Positions 7,826 to 16,600 of a stretch of DNA of 64,000 nucleotides are shown in pieces. The stretch is from Caulobacter sp. CCUG 60055 (lineage in GTDB: Bacteria; Pseudomonadota; Alphaproteobacteria; Caulobacterales; Caulobacteraceae): positions 496,001-560,000 of the forward strand of contig NZ_PUIC01000001.1 of assembly GCF_022750545.1 (NCBI RefSeq), in the 5' to 3' direction. The notes under the pieces are model-generated. The model searched no databases. It saw only the letters and a list, made by a program, of their open reading frames with translations, and was not told the origin of the DNA. Every line of letters begins with the position of its first letter. Position 1 is the stretch's first letter. The translations under genes and the position numbers were made by a program.

Positions 7826-9270
7826 GCGCCCTTCGCCGCCTGCTGGCCGTCGCGGGCGCGGCGGCCCTCACCGCCGCCTGCGCCGCGGTCGGTCCGAACT
7901 ATCGCCTGCCCGAAGGGGCCGTGGTCAACGCGCCGGCCGCCAAGGCGGCCTTCGTCGGTGCCGATTTCGCCGCGGTCAACCAGGCTCCGGTTCCTGACGA
8001 CTGGTGGCGGCTCTACGACGACCCGGTCCTCGACGGCCTGGTCGAGCAGGCCCTGGCCGCCAACGCCGACCTGCGCGTCGCCGCGGCCAACCTGGAGCGG
8101 GCGCAGGCCGCCGTCAGGGAGACCGTCGCGGCCGGCGAGCCGCAGGGCGGCCTATCCGCCACGGCGGCCCGCGACCAGGCGTCGGGCGAGTCGTTCCTGC
8201 TGCCGCACGCGCTTCCCGCCGAAAACCTGGCCGACGCGGGCTTCAAGGTCTCCTACCAGATCGACCTGTTCGGCCGGTTGCGCCGCGCGGCCGAGGCGGC
8301 GAAGGCCGACGCCGACGCCAGCCAGGCCGCGCTGGAGGCGGCTCGCGTGACGACCGCCGCCGAGACGGCTCGCGCCTATGTCGAGGCCTGCTCGGCCGGC
8401 GAACAGGCCGCCGCCGCCGGGCGCCTGCTCGACCTGCAGCAACGCGCCGTCTCGGTCGCCGAACGGATGGAGCGGGCCGGACGGGGCGCGCCCATCGACG
8501 TGCTCCGGGCCAAGGCCCAGGCCGACCAGCTGCGCGCCGAGCCGCCGGTCTTCGAAGCCCAGCGCCGCGCCGCCCTCTACAAGCTGGCCGTTCTCACCGG
8601 CAAGCCGCCGGCCGAGTTTCCCAAGAGCGTGGCGGCCTGCTCGCGCCCGCCCGCCCCGAGCGGCCCGATCCCCGTCGGCGACGGCGCCGGCCTGTTGAAG
8701 CGCCGCCCCGACGTGCGGCAGGCCGAACGCGTCCTCGCCGGCTCCACGGCCCGCATCGGCGTCGCGGTGGCCGCCCTCTATCCCAGCGTCAGCCTCGGCC
8801 TGTCGGCTGGGGCCACCGGCCTGCTGGCCGACATCGGCCAACCCGCCACCCAGCGCTGGAGCTTCGGGCCGTTGATCTCGTGGACCTTCCCCGGCGGCGG
8901 CGAGCGGGCGCGGATCGCCGAGGCCGAGGCCGGCCAGAAGGCCGCCCTCGCCCGCTTCGACGGCGTCGTGCTCAACGCCCTGCGCGAAACCGAGACCGGC
9001 CTGACCCTCTATGCGCACGACCTCGACCGTCACGCCGCGCTCAAGGCCGCGCGCGACGAAGCGGCCCAGGCGGCCGATCAGGCCCGGCGGCTCTACACGG
9101 CCGGGCGCAGCCCCTATCTCAGCGGCCTGGACGCCGAGCGGTCCCTCGCCGCCGCCGAAAGCGCCCTGGCGGCGTCGGACGCCCGTCTGTCGCTGGATCA
9201 GGTCAACCTGTTCCTGGCGCTGGGCGGCGGCTGGAGCGGCGGCGGGCAAGCCGGAGCGACTAAAGGTTAG
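7822..9270 (+). CDS. NodT-type outer-membrane efflux lipoprotein (TolC family)
   Basis: This 482-residue protein has a lipoprotein signal with lipobox LTAAC (Cys20). Two OEP repeats follow, with long helices rich in Ala, Arg and Glu, and the typical start VGPNYRLPE found in NodT/OprM-like factors. The conserved WWRLYDDPVLDGLVEQAL segment and the LLKRRPDVRQAERVL motif in the second half are family hallmarks. As the last gene of the MarR-controlled efflux operon, it should form the outer-membrane duct for the FUSC/HlyD pair. ATG at 7822 is the only reasonable start given the signal sequence. Confidence 0.92.
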   Translation: MSALRRLLAVAGAAALTAACAAVGPNYRLPEGAVVNAPAAKAAFVGADFAAVNQAPVPDDWWRLYDDPVLDGLVEQALAANADLRVAAANLERAQAAVRETVAAGEPQGGLSATAARDQASGESFLLPHALPAENLADAGFKVSYQIDLFGRLRRAAEAAKADADASQAALEAARVTTAAETARAYVEACSAGEQAAAAGRLLDLQQRAVSVAERMERAGRGAPIDVLRAKAQADQLRAEPPVFEAQRRAALYKLAVLTGKPPAEFPKSVAACSRPPAPSGPIPVGDGAGLLKRRPDVRQAERVLAGSTARIGVAVAALYPSVSLGLSAGATGLLADIGQPATQRWSFGPLISWTFPGGGERARIAEAEAGQKAALARFDGVVLNALRETETGLTLYAHDLDRHAALKAARDEAAQAADQARRLYTAGRSPYLSGLDAERSLAAAESALAASDARLSLDQVNLFLALGGGWSGGGQAGATKG

Positions 9271-9341
9271 GAGACGCGGCGGTGGACGCCGCTGGACCAA
9301 GATGAGGTCCTCGGTGTGTTGGTCCAGAAGCGTCGCAATAA

Positions 9342-9533
9342 GGCGGTGACCGCCACACCTGCCTGACGAAGCTCGCTCGTGATCCGGCCATGTCGATCCA
9401 CAAGGTCATGGTCTGGGCTGGACACAGCGACATAAGCATCACAGTCAGCCGCTACGCCCATCTACGGCCCGAGGACAGCCTCGACGCGCTGAATGTTCTG
9501 GAAGACAAAGCGCCTTATATCATTCGGGATTGT
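9342..9533 (+). pseudogene. Tyrosine recombinase (phage-type integrase) C-terminal relic
   Basis: In this frame the peptide reads RHTCLTKLARDP, then HKVMVWAGHSDISITVSRYAHL. This matches the C-terminal catalytic segment of tyrosine integrases, with the R-H pair, the GH box and the nucleophile Tyr in YAHL, spaced about as expected. A stop codon at 9339-9341 precedes it, and the N-terminal two thirds are missing. The frame then runs straight into the tRNA-Ser gene on the other strand. It is the remnant of an element that inserted at the 3' end of the tRNA. Base composition is visibly less GC-rich than its neighbours. Confidence 0.75.
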
Positions 9534-9624
9534 TGGCGGAGACGGAGGGATTCGAACCCTCGATACCCTTTAGAGGTATGACGATTTAGCAAACCGTTGC
9601 CTTCAGCCACTCGGCCACGTCTCC
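9534..9624 (-). tRNA. tRNA-Ser (anticodon GCT)
   Basis: Read on the minus strand, the acceptor arm GGAGACG (9624-9618) pairs with CGTCTCC (9544-9538). Discriminator G and an encoded CCA follow (9534-9536). The anticodon stem ACGGT/ATCGT closes the loop TTGCTAA, giving anticodon GCT for AGC and AGU serine codons. A long variable arm (ATACC/GGTAT), typical of class II tRNAs, and a TTCGAAT T-loop are present. Total length is 91 bases. Its 3' end abuts the integrase relic, so it probably served as an attachment site. Confidence 0.97.
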
Positions 9625-9703
9625 GGCGAAGGGCTGCTTAGCTGCTTCGCGCGGCGGGCGCAATGGCGTGACGCTTATCTGACGCTTTCGTCCACGGCCG
9701 CCG

Positions 9704-10321
9704 TCAGCGGATGATGTCCACCGCCGCGCCGTCCATCGTGCGGGCGCCCTGCCAACGGTCGGGATCGGTCGGGCGCAGGCGCGCCGCCGTCGCGCCGGCG
9801 ACGGTGAACAGCCTGATCTCGCCCGAGATCAGCTCCCAGCCCGCCACCTCGCCCAGGCCGGCTGGACAGCCGCGCCCGACGGCGGCGCGCTGGACCGCGC
9901 CCGTCTGGTCGCCGAACAGGTAGAGCGCGCAACGCGACCATGCGCCGCGCTTGCCCATCCGCCAGCGCCCCGACGCGGCGCCGATCTCGTCGTTGCGCGC
10001 GAGCGCCATGCCGCCGAACCCGTGCCCGGCGTCGACCGGAGCCCAGCCAAGGCTGGATTTCTCGACGTCGCCTGGGGTCGCGGCGGCTGTTCTCGGCTCG
10101 GTCACGGGCGGGACGGCGTAGCCCAGTCCCGTGGTCATGAACTCGCTGGCCCCTTGGGACTGCGACTGGGTCTGGCTCTGATTGAGCAAAGGCGAGATGG
10201 TCATATTCGTCGAACTCTGGGTATTGTTCGGCGGCGTCTGGCCCCAGGCCCCCGCCGAAACCATCGCCCCGAGACCGACGCCCGCGCAGCCCGCGGCGCC
10301 CCATGCCGAAAACCTGACCAT
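9704..10321 (-). CDS. Secreted protein with AprI/Inh-like protease-inhibitor domain
   Basis: This 205-residue protein has an N-terminal signal peptide (to about residue 27, GAWGQ) and a Gln/Ser/Thr-rich linker (about 30-55). The C-terminal domain of about 100 residues has two cysteines (RCALYL and RGCPAGL), followed by WELISGEIRLF and a DPDRWQGARTMDG stretch. This cysteine spacing and the beta-rich pattern resemble the AprI/Inh metalloprotease-inhibitor family. Those proteins sit in the periplasm and protect against the cell's own secreted proteases. No protease gene is adjacent. The family call is by resemblance only. The start at 10321 is chosen for the signal peptide. Confidence 0.6.
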   Translation of the reverse strand: MVRFSAWGAAGCAGVGLGAMVSAGAWGQTPPNNTQSSTNMTISPLLNQSQTQSQSQGASEFMTTGLGYAVPPVTEPRTAAATPGDVEKSSLGWAPVDAGHGFGGMALARNDEIGAASGRWRMGKRGAWSRCALYLFGDQTGAVQRAAVGRGCPAGLGEVAGWELISGEIRLFTVAGATAARLRPTDPDRWQGARTMDGAAVDIIR

Positions 10322-10571
10322 GCCCGCCGCCCGTTCCCTGAAACAGGATTAAAATGGAAGAGTTGGAAACTCGCCCCTCAGGGAAAAATGGTCGCGTGGG
10401 GGGCGAAATGCATTGACCAACTCGCTTGACGGGGCGCCTTCACCTATTCCGACCAGTCTTTCGACCTGCCGGATCGGCGCATTTGATAAACTTCTCTTCA
10501 CCTTGTGTATTAACGGCAAGCACACTCGGGGCTGGCACTCTGCCCTCCTGTTCGACCTTCGATAGGCCCTG
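10322..10571. other. Intergenic region between the Inh-like gene and hfsE
   Basis: This 250-base region carries the divergent upstream sequences of the secreted Inh-like protein (minus) and hfsE (plus). It is clearly more AT-rich than its surroundings around 10340-10400 and 10480-10520, as expected for promoters. TTGAC occurs at two places near 10415-10432. I see no convincing promoter pair, operator or hairpin. Confidence 0.4.
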
Positions 10572-12152
10572 ATGCTCGCGCCAGCCTTCAAGCCGGGTTC
10601 AGACCCAGAGCGCACGCCGGACGGCGCGGCGGCCGGGCGCGTGGCGTCGGACGTCGCCGCCGTCGACGCGCTTGAAGCCGCCGACGATCAGGCGACCGAG
10701 GCGCGCCGCCGGCGGGGGCCCTTCCGGCCGCGCAAGCTGGTGCCGGCCCGGGCGCGGGCCACCATGCGGGCGCCGATCTGGGCGTTCCAGCTGACCGACG
10801 CCGCCGTCGCCGTCGCCCTGGCCGGGCTGGCCTGGACCGTGACCTCGCCCGTCGATCCTCTACAGGCGCCCGTCGGCGCCGTGCTGCCGTTCGTCATGGC
10901 CGCCGGCGTGCTGCTGTGGGCGTTGCGCGCGCTCGACCTCTATCGTTTCGGCCACGCGGAGAACCTGACCCGCCATCTGCTGCGCCTGAGCGCCGTGTTC
11001 GCCCTCACCGGCCTGACCGCCCTGGCGGGCGTGACGCTGCTGGGCCGCGGCTCGACCGCGCCCCAGGGCGTGACCCTGTGGTACCTGCTGGCGTTCGCCA
11101 GCCTGTATCTGCTGCACGTGTGGTGGTGGACGAGCATGGCGCGCTGGCGCCGTTCGGGCCGCCTGACCCCCAACATCGTCGTGGTCGGGGCCACCGAGAA
11201 CGCCGAGAAGTTCATCGCCGCCGCCCTGGCCACCAAGGAGGTGGCGGTGCTCGGCATCTTCGACGACCGCATCGGCCGCGCTCCGTCCTCGATCGCCGGC
11301 GTGCCCGTGCTGGGCGACATCAACGCCCTGCTCGACCACAAGATCGTGCCGTACGTCGACAAGATCGTCATCGCCGTGACATCGACCGCCCAGGCCCGCG
11401 TGCGCCAGCTGGTCGAGAAGCTGCGGGTGCTGCCCAACGAGATCACGCTCTTCGTCGACGTCGAGGACGACAGCGCCCGCGCCGCCGCCGTCTCCCGGCT
11501 CGCCGACACGCCGGTGGCCCATATCTCCGGCGCGCCGCAGCAGGAGCGCCGCGCCGCCGTCAAGCGCGCGCAGGATCTGGTGATCGGCGCCCTGGCCCTG
11601 GTCCTGTCGGCGCCGGTGATGGCGCTGGTCGCCCTGGCCATCCGCCTCGACAGCCCCGGCCCGATCCTGTTCCGCCAGCGCCGCCACGGCTTCAACAACG
11701 AGGAAATCGTCGTCTGGAAGTTCCGCTCGATGCGGGCCGAGGACAGCGACCCCCGCGCCCGCCGCCAGGTGCGGATCGGCGACGACCGCGTCACCCGCGT
11801 CGGCCGCTTCATCCGCCGCACCAGTCTCGACGAGCTGCCGCAGATCCTCAACGTGCTGACGGGCGAGATGTCGCTGGTCGGGCCGCGCCCGCACGCCATC
11901 GGCATGATGACCGGCGACGCCGAGTCGGCCCGGCTCGTCGCCGAATACGCCCATCGCCATCGCATGAAGCCGGGAATGACCGGCTGGGCGGCCGTCAACG
12001 GCTCGCGCGGCCCGGTCGACACGCCTGAACTGGTCCGCCGCCGCGTCGCGCTCGACATCGAGTACATCGAGCGGCAATCCTTCTGGTTCGACATGCAAAT
12101 CCTGGCCATGACCATCCCCTGCCTGCTCGGGGACCGACTGGCCCCCCGTTAG
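10572..12152 (+). CDS. hfsE: Holdfast initiating sugar-phosphate transferase HfsE-like
   Basis: This 526-residue polyisoprenyl-phosphate hexose-1-phosphate transferase has a cytoplasmic N terminus, four membrane helices (about residues 68-195) and a CoA-binding-like Rossmann region (NIVVVGATENAEKF). The C-terminal catalytic bacterial-sugar-transferase domain (about 335-526) is entered through one more membrane segment. Conserved catalytic motifs are SPGPILFRQRRHGFNN, WKFRSM and TSLDELPQILNVLTGEMSLV. It would load the first sugar of the holdfast repeat unit onto undecaprenyl phosphate. It leads an operon whose order (transferase, flippase, GT2, deacetylase) equals hfsEFGH. The PssY/PssZ paralogues have the same fold, so the name rests on context. 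Confidence 0.88.
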   Translation: MLAPAFKPGSDPERTPDGAAAGRVASDVAAVDALEAADDQATEARRRRGPFRPRKLVPARARATMRAPIWAFQLTDAAVAVALAGLAWTVTSPVDPLQAPVGAVLPFVMAAGVLLWALRALDLYRFGHAENLTRHLLRLSAVFALTGLTALAGVTLLGRGSTAPQGVTLWYLLAFASLYLLHVWWWTSMARWRRSGRLTPNIVVVGATENAEKFIAAALATKEVAVLGIFDDRIGRAPSSIAGVPVLGDINALLDHKIVPYVDKIVIAVTSTAQARVRQLVEKLRVLPNEITLFVDVEDDSARAAAVSRLADTPVAHISGAPQQERRAAVKRAQDLVIGALALVLSAPVMALVALAIRLDSPGPILFRQRRHGFNNEEIVVWKFRSMRAEDSDPRARRQVRIGDDRVTRVGRFIRRTSLDELPQILNVLTGEMSLVGPRPHAIGMMTGDAESARLVAEYAHRHRMKPGMTGWAAVNGSRGPVDTPELVRRRVALDIEYIERQSFWFDMQILAMTIPCLLGDRLAPR

Positions 12153-12164
12153 GACGGCAACGCG

Positions 12165-13613
12165 ATGTTCTGGCGCGGCGTGCTCGGCTACCTGCCGGTC
12201 AACATCGTCCAAGGCCTGACCGGTCTTCTGACCATCGTGGTCTTCACCCGGGTGCTGGCGCCTGCCGACTATGGGGCCTACGCCCTCGCCTTCTCGGTGA
12301 TGACCCTCGTCCATACCGGCGTCTTCACCTGGCTCGAAGCGGCCATGGCCCGCTTCTACGCCGCCGAAGCCCAGGCCGGCCGGCTGCCGGATCATTTCGC
12401 CACCCTCTACCGCGCCTGGGCGGTGCTGGCGGCGGTCTTCCCGTTGATCGCCGGGGCGATCCTTTGGCTGTGGCCACTCGGCGCGCCGCTGAAGCTGGCC
12501 ATCGCCGCCGGGCTGGCCACCATCCTGTTCCGCAGCCTCGCCAAGCTGGCCCAGGAGCGCCGCCGCGCCGCCGGCGACGTGCGCGGGGCGGCCCTGCTCG
12601 ACATGGCGCAGACGGCGGGCGGCTTCCTGATCGGCGCGGCCCTGGCCCTGCTGGGCTGGGGCGGCGCGGCGCCCATGGCCGGCGTCGGCGCGGCGGCGGC
12701 GGTCTGCCTGCTGTGGGCCCTGCCGACCGAGCTGAAGCGGACGCGCGGCGGCCGGCTCGACCGCGCCCAGCTTCGCGTCTACGCCGTCTACGGCGTGCCG
12801 GTGTCGCTGTCGCTGATCTTCGCCCTGATCCTGGCCACGACGGACCGCCTGCTGCTGGCGGCGTTCCTCGACGAGACCAGCGTCGGCGTCTATCACGCTG
12901 GCTACAGCCTGGCGAACCGCACGCTCGACGTGCTGTTCATCTGGCTGGGCATGGCCGGCGGCCCGGCGGCCGTCGCCGCGCTGGAACAGGGCGGGCCCCG
13001 GGCCCTGGCCGCGACCGCCCGCGACCAGGCCTCGTTCATGGCGCTGATCGCTATTCCCGCCGCCGTCGGCCTGGCCCTGGTCGCGCGCCCCCTCGCCGAT
13101 GTGATGGTCGGCGAAGGCCTGCGGGCCGGCGCCGCCCAGGTGACGCCCTGGATCGCCGCCAGCGCCCTGTTCGCCGGCTTCACCACCTACTATTTCCACA
13201 CCGCCTTCACCCTGGCGCGGCGCACGCACCTGCTGTTGCTGGCCATGGCCATCCCGGCGGGACTGAACCTCGTGCTCAATCTGGTGATGATCCCGCGTTT
13301 CGGACTGCAAGGCGCGCTGTGGGCGACGACGGCCAGCTACGCGCTCGGCCTGGCCGCCTCGTCCCTGCTCGGCCGCCGGGCTCTGGTCCTGCCGGTGCCC
13401 TGGGGCGTGCTCGTCCGCGCCGGAGCGGCGGCGGCGGCGATGGCGGCGGCGGTTTGGGTGGTTCCGGCCTGGGGCGGTCTCGTAGAACTGCTGGCCAAGG
13501 CCGCTCTAGGCGTGGCGGTCTACGGACTGGCCGCCTTCGCCCTCGACGCCGGCGAGGCGCGCAGCCGCTCGCTGCGCCTGCTGCGCGCCCTCCAGGCCCG
13601 GAGGGCGGCATGA
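12165..13613 (+). CDS. hfsF: Holdfast polysaccharide flippase HfsF-like (Wzx/MOP family)
   Basis: This 482-residue protein has twelve to fourteen hydrophobic helices and the MOP-superfamily start GYLPVNIVQGLTGLLTIVVF. The segment FTRVLAPADYGAYALAFSVM is typical of Wzx/RfbX exporters. It should flip the lipid-linked holdfast repeat unit across the inner membrane. It starts 12 bases after hfsE, and its stop overlaps the ATG of the glycosyltransferase gene by four bases, so it belongs to the same operon. Confidence 0.88.
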   Translation: MFWRGVLGYLPVNIVQGLTGLLTIVVFTRVLAPADYGAYALAFSVMTLVHTGVFTWLEAAMARFYAAEAQAGRLPDHFATLYRAWAVLAAVFPLIAGAILWLWPLGAPLKLAIAAGLATILFRSLAKLAQERRRAAGDVRGAALLDMAQTAGGFLIGAALALLGWGGAAPMAGVGAAAAVCLLWALPTELKRTRGGRLDRAQLRVYAVYGVPVSLSLIFALILATTDRLLLAAFLDETSVGVYHAGYSLANRTLDVLFIWLGMAGGPAAVAALEQGGPRALAATARDQASFMALIAIPAAVGLALVARPLADVMVGEGLRAGAAQVTPWIAASALFAGFTTYYFHTAFTLARRTHLLLLAMAIPAGLNLVLNLVMIPRFGLQGALWATTASYALGLAASSLLGRRALVLPVPWGVLVRAGAAAAAMAAAVWVVPAWGGLVELLAKAALGVAVYGLAAFALDAGEARSRSLRLLRALQARRAA

Positions 13614-14545
13614 GCGAGGCCGCCGTCCGCGACAACGCCGCCTGGCCGGACGCGGCCCCGACCCTGTCGGTGCTGATCCCGTTCTTCCGCGACGATCCCT
13701 GCACGCTGCTGGCGGCGCTCGACCGCGAAGCCGGCGCGGCGGACGGCCGGGTCGAGATCGTCACGCTGGACGACGGCGGCGGCGATGCGGGTCTGGCCGC
13801 GCGGGTCGAGGCCGTCGCCGCCGGCCTCTCGCTCCCCTGCCGCTTCATCCGCCTCGACGGCAACGAGGGCCGCGCCAAGGGACGCAACCGCCTCGCCGCC
13901 CAGGCGCGCGGCCGCTGGCTGCTGTTCCTGGACAGCGACATGCTGCCGGACGACGGCCGGTTCCTGGGCGCCTATCTCGACCTCATCGCCGAGGCCGCCC
14001 CGGCGGTGGCGTTCGGCGGCTTCTCGCTAGACCAGGCCCCGCGCCGGCCGGAGCACGCCCTGCATCGGGCCATGGCCCTGAAATCCGATTGCGCCCCCAG
14101 CCGCGTGCGTCGGCTGACGCCCGAAAAATATGTCTTCACCTCGAACCTGCTGGTACGCCGCGACGTCTTCGACGGCGAGGCCTTCGACGAGGGCTTCTCG
14201 GGCTGGGGCTGGGAGGACGTCGAATGGGCGATGCGGGTCTCGCGCCGCCACGACATCCTGCATCTGGACAACACCGCCACCCACCTGGGCCTCGACCCGG
14301 CCGGCGTCATCGCCGCCAAGTACGAGCAATCGGCCGCCAATTTCGCCCGCGTCGCCTCAGCCCACCCCGACATCCTGTCCGGCTATCCCAGCTATCGCGC
14401 CGCCCGGGCCCTGAAGCGCGCGCCGCTGCGCGGCCTGTGGCGGCCCCTGCTCAAGCGTCTGGCCCTGGCCGAGGGCGCGCCCCTGGGCGTGCGGGCCTTC
14501 TCGATGCGGCTGTACCGCGCCGCGCTCTATGCGGAGGCGATCTGA
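13610..14545 (+). CDS. hfsG: Holdfast family 2 glycosyltransferase HfsG-like
   Basis: This 311-residue GT-A fold glycosyltransferase has the N-terminal nucleotide-sugar site PTLSVLIPFFRDDPC. The DxD-type metal motif is in LLFLDSDMLPDDGRF, and the acceptor-site region FSGWGWEDVEWAMR contains the catalytic ED motif. Like C. crescentus HfsG it probably adds GlcNAc or a related sugar to the growing holdfast unit. It overlaps hfsF by four bases and hfsH by one base (TGATG), indicating translational coupling throughout. Confidence 0.9.
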   Translation: MSEAAVRDNAAWPDAAPTLSVLIPFFRDDPCTLLAALDREAGAADGRVEIVTLDDGGGDAGLAARVEAVAAGLSLPCRFIRLDGNEGRAKGRNRLAAQARGRWLLFLDSDMLPDDGRFLGAYLDLIAEAAPAVAFGGFSLDQAPRRPEHALHRAMALKSDCAPSRVRRLTPEKYVFTSNLLVRRDVFDGEAFDEGFSGWGWEDVEWAMRVSRRHDILHLDNTATHLGLDPAGVIAAKYEQSAANFARVASAHPDILSGYPSYRAARALKRAPLRGLWRPLLKRLALAEGAPLGVRAFSMRLYRAALYAEAI

Positions 14546-15306
14546 TGGACGCTGGCCAGGCCTACAGCGCCGACCGCTCGTTGAAGGGCAAGCTGCGCCG
14601 CCGGCTGTCGCGCTGGATCGCGCGCCGGCCCGCCCGTGTGCGGCTGGAGCGGCCGATGGTCTCGTTCACCTTCGACGACGCGCCCGCCACCGCCTTCGAG
14701 ACCGGCGCGGCCCTGCTGGAGGCCGTCGGCGCGCGAGGCACCTTCTACGTCTCCGCCGGCCTGGCCGGAACCGACGGCCCGATGGGGCCGATCGCCCGGC
14801 GCGAGGCCGTCGAGCGGGCGATGGCGGCCGGGCACGACATCGCCTGCCACACCTTCTCGCACCTCGACTGCGGTCGGGCGACGGCGGCCGAGATCGCCGA
14901 CGATGCGGGCCGCAGCCGCGCGACCCTGGTCGAATGGGGCGCGCCGGCGGCGGCGACCTTCGCCTATCCCTATGGCGACGTCTCGCCGCGAGCCAAGCGC
15001 GTCCTGGCCGGCCGCTACGGCCTGCTGCGCGGACTGCACCACGGCCTGATCGAGGACGGCGTCGATCTGAACCAGGCGCCCGCCGTCGGCGTCGAGGGCG
15101 CGGATGGCGAGGCGGTCGCGGCGCGCTGGATCGAGACGGCCGCCGCGCGCCGGGGCTGGCTGATCCTCTACACCCACGACGTCTGCGAAACGCCCTCGGC
15201 CTGGGGCTGCACGCCGGCCGCCCTGGCCCGGCTGATCGCGGCGGCCAGCGCCCGCGGCCTGGACATCGTCACCGCCGCCGAGGGCCTGCGCCGCATCGCC
15301 GCCTAG
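14545..15306 (+). CDS. hfsH: Holdfast polysaccharide deacetylase HfsH-like (CE4)
   Basis: This 253-residue NodB-homology deacetylase has motif 1 FTFDDAPATAF (catalytic base and metal-binding Asp). Motif 2 is HTFSHLDC (zinc histidines), and FAYPYGD and YTHDVCETP supply the later motifs. It should remove acetyl groups from GlcNAc in the holdfast polymer, the step needed for cohesion and adhesion in Caulobacter. There is no signal peptide, consistent with action on lipid-linked units in the cytoplasm. It ends the plus-strand hfs operon, 25 bases from the end of the convergent polymerase gene. Confidence 0.92.
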   Translation: MDAGQAYSADRSLKGKLRRRLSRWIARRPARVRLERPMVSFTFDDAPATAFETGAALLEAVGARGTFYVSAGLAGTDGPMGPIARREAVERAMAAGHDIACHTFSHLDCGRATAAEIADDAGRSRATLVEWGAPAAATFAYPYGDVSPRAKRVLAGRYGLLRGLHHGLIEDGVDLNQAPAVGVEGADGEAVAARWIETAAARRGWLILYTHDVCETPSAWGCTPAALARLIAAASARGLDIVTAAEGLRRIAA

Positions 15307-15331
15307 CGGCGAGGCGCAAGGATCGACCCGT

Positions 15332-16600
15332 TCAACGGAGCGCGAGCCGATCCGGATAGGCCAGCTTGACGGCGAACATCACGAACACCACCCACCGCAG
15401 GTCGTTGTAGGTGACGGCGATGCTCTCGGTGAGGCTGAGCAGGCTGAAGATCAGCAGGAACGGAAAGGCGGCGTAGGCTCCTTTCTCGCGATAGACCGCC
15501 ACCAGGGCGGCGGTGATGGTCTGCAGGTAGAACAGCACCCAGGCGGCCAGTCCGACCACGCCCAGCCCCAGCCATTGCTCCAGCCAGGCGTTGTGGGCGT
15601 GCTGCGGCCGGAAACCCGCGTCATGGGTGATCCAGGCCAGCGGCCCCCGGCCGGACGGATCGTTCCATACCGCCCCGTAGCCGTAGCCGAGCCACGGCCG
15701 CGCGTCGATCTGACGCAGGACGCCGGCCCAGATCTTGGTCCGCCCGGTCAGGGTGGCGTCCTTGCCCAGCAGAGCGAACACCGCATCGGCCGCGAAAATC
15801 CCTGCCGAGACGATGACCAGCAGCCCGACCACGCCGATCCAGGTGGCCGCGACGCCGGTCACCCGCCCGCGACGGACGAGGCCGACGAAGACCAGTCCCC
15901 CCGCCCCCAGCAGCAGGGCCATCAGCGCCGTCTTCGAGGTCGACAGCAGCACCAGTCCGGCCGCCAGTCCCGCCGCCGTCCACCACAGCGCCCGCCGGGA
16001 CGGATTGAGCAGGGCCGCGGCGCAGAGCACCGGGAAGAACTGAGCCATGTTGCCGCCCATGGCGTTCTTCTCGGTCCAAAGACCCCGCCAAGCCCCTGGG
16101 AACAGGTCGTGCATGCGCCCGATCGAGGGGATGGCCACGCCGGCGACATAGGAGGCGACCACCAGGATGGCGAAGGCGGCGGCCAGCACCTCGACCAGGG
16201 TCGCCCAGCGATAGCGCGTGGCCAGCACCGCGCCGCACAGGGTGGTGAAGCCGATGGCGAAGGAGCGGCGCAGGGTCTGGTCGGGCGCTATCGACCAGAC
16301 GATGGACGTGCAGACGATCAGCATCAGCAGACAGAGGAACGGCTGGCGGGCCAGTCCTTGCAGCATCCTGCCGGGACTGAGGACCAGCAGGATCAGGCCG
16401 GCCGCGTAGGCGGGGAAGAACAGGGCGCGCAACAGGCCCGAGGCGGCGGGATCGGCCTTCTCGCCCGCCACCGGCAGCACCCACGCCTGGCTGAAGACCA
16501 GCAACATGATCACCGCCAGCACGAAGGCGATCACGTCCACCACCGTCGGGCGGGCCGTCTGCTCGCGCGGGGGAAGCCACGCGGCCGACGAGATGGTCAT
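15332..16600 (-). CDS. hfsC: Holdfast polymerase HfsC-like (Wzy/O-antigen ligase family)
   Basis: This 422-residue polytopic membrane protein has ten to twelve helices. It carries the conserved large periplasmic loop motif of O-antigen ligase/Wzy proteins: GLWTEKNAMGGNMAQF with GRTKIWAGVLRQI, and HAHNAWLEQWLGLG with the loop histidine. It should polymerise the flipped repeat units in the periplasm. The ATG at 16600 overlaps the stop of hfsB (ATGA). HfsI is a similar paralogue in Caulobacter, so HfsC is assigned by its position next to hfsB and hfsA. Confidence 0.85.
   Translation of the reverse strand: MTISSAAWLPPREQTARPTVVDVIAFVLAVIMLLVFSQAWVLPVAGEKADPAASGLLRALFFPAYAAGLILLVLSPGRMLQGLARQPFLCLLMLIVCTSIVWSIAPDQTLRRSFAIGFTTLCGAVLATRYRWATLVEVLAAAFAILVVASYVAGVAIPSIGRMHDLFPGAWRGLWTEKNAMGGNMAQFFPVLCAAALLNPSRRALWWTAAGLAAGLVLLSTSKTALMALLLGAGGLVFVGLVRRGRVTGVAATWIGVVGLLVIVSAGIFAADAVFALLGKDATLTGRTKIWAGVLRQIDARPWLGYGYGAVWNDPSGRGPLAWITHDAGFRPQHAHNAWLEQWLGLGVVGLAAWVLFYLQTITAALVAVYREKGAYAAFPFLLIFSLLSLTESIAVTYNDLRWVVFVMFAVKLAYPDRLALR

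Noticed and set aside
9290-9365. Frame reading DEVLGVLVQKRRNKAVTATPA just upstream of the integrase relic
   Set aside because: It could be a frameshifted earlier piece of the integrase, but it has no catalytic residue and I could not match it convincingly.
9534-9581. Apparent C-terminal peptide containing RRDSNPRYP at the end of the integrase relic
   Set aside because: This is the tRNA-Ser gene read on the wrong strand, a known translation artefact, and not part of a protein domain.
10525-10550. GGCAC-N-GC motif upstream of hfsE resembling a sigma-54 promoter
   Set aside because: TGGCAC is followed by TCTGCCCTC and lacks the required GC of the -12 TTGC element at the correct spacing.
10349-10615. 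Minus-strand frame across the hfsE upstream region
   Set aside because: It overlaps the hfsE start and the presumed promoters, and its peptide has no recognisable features.
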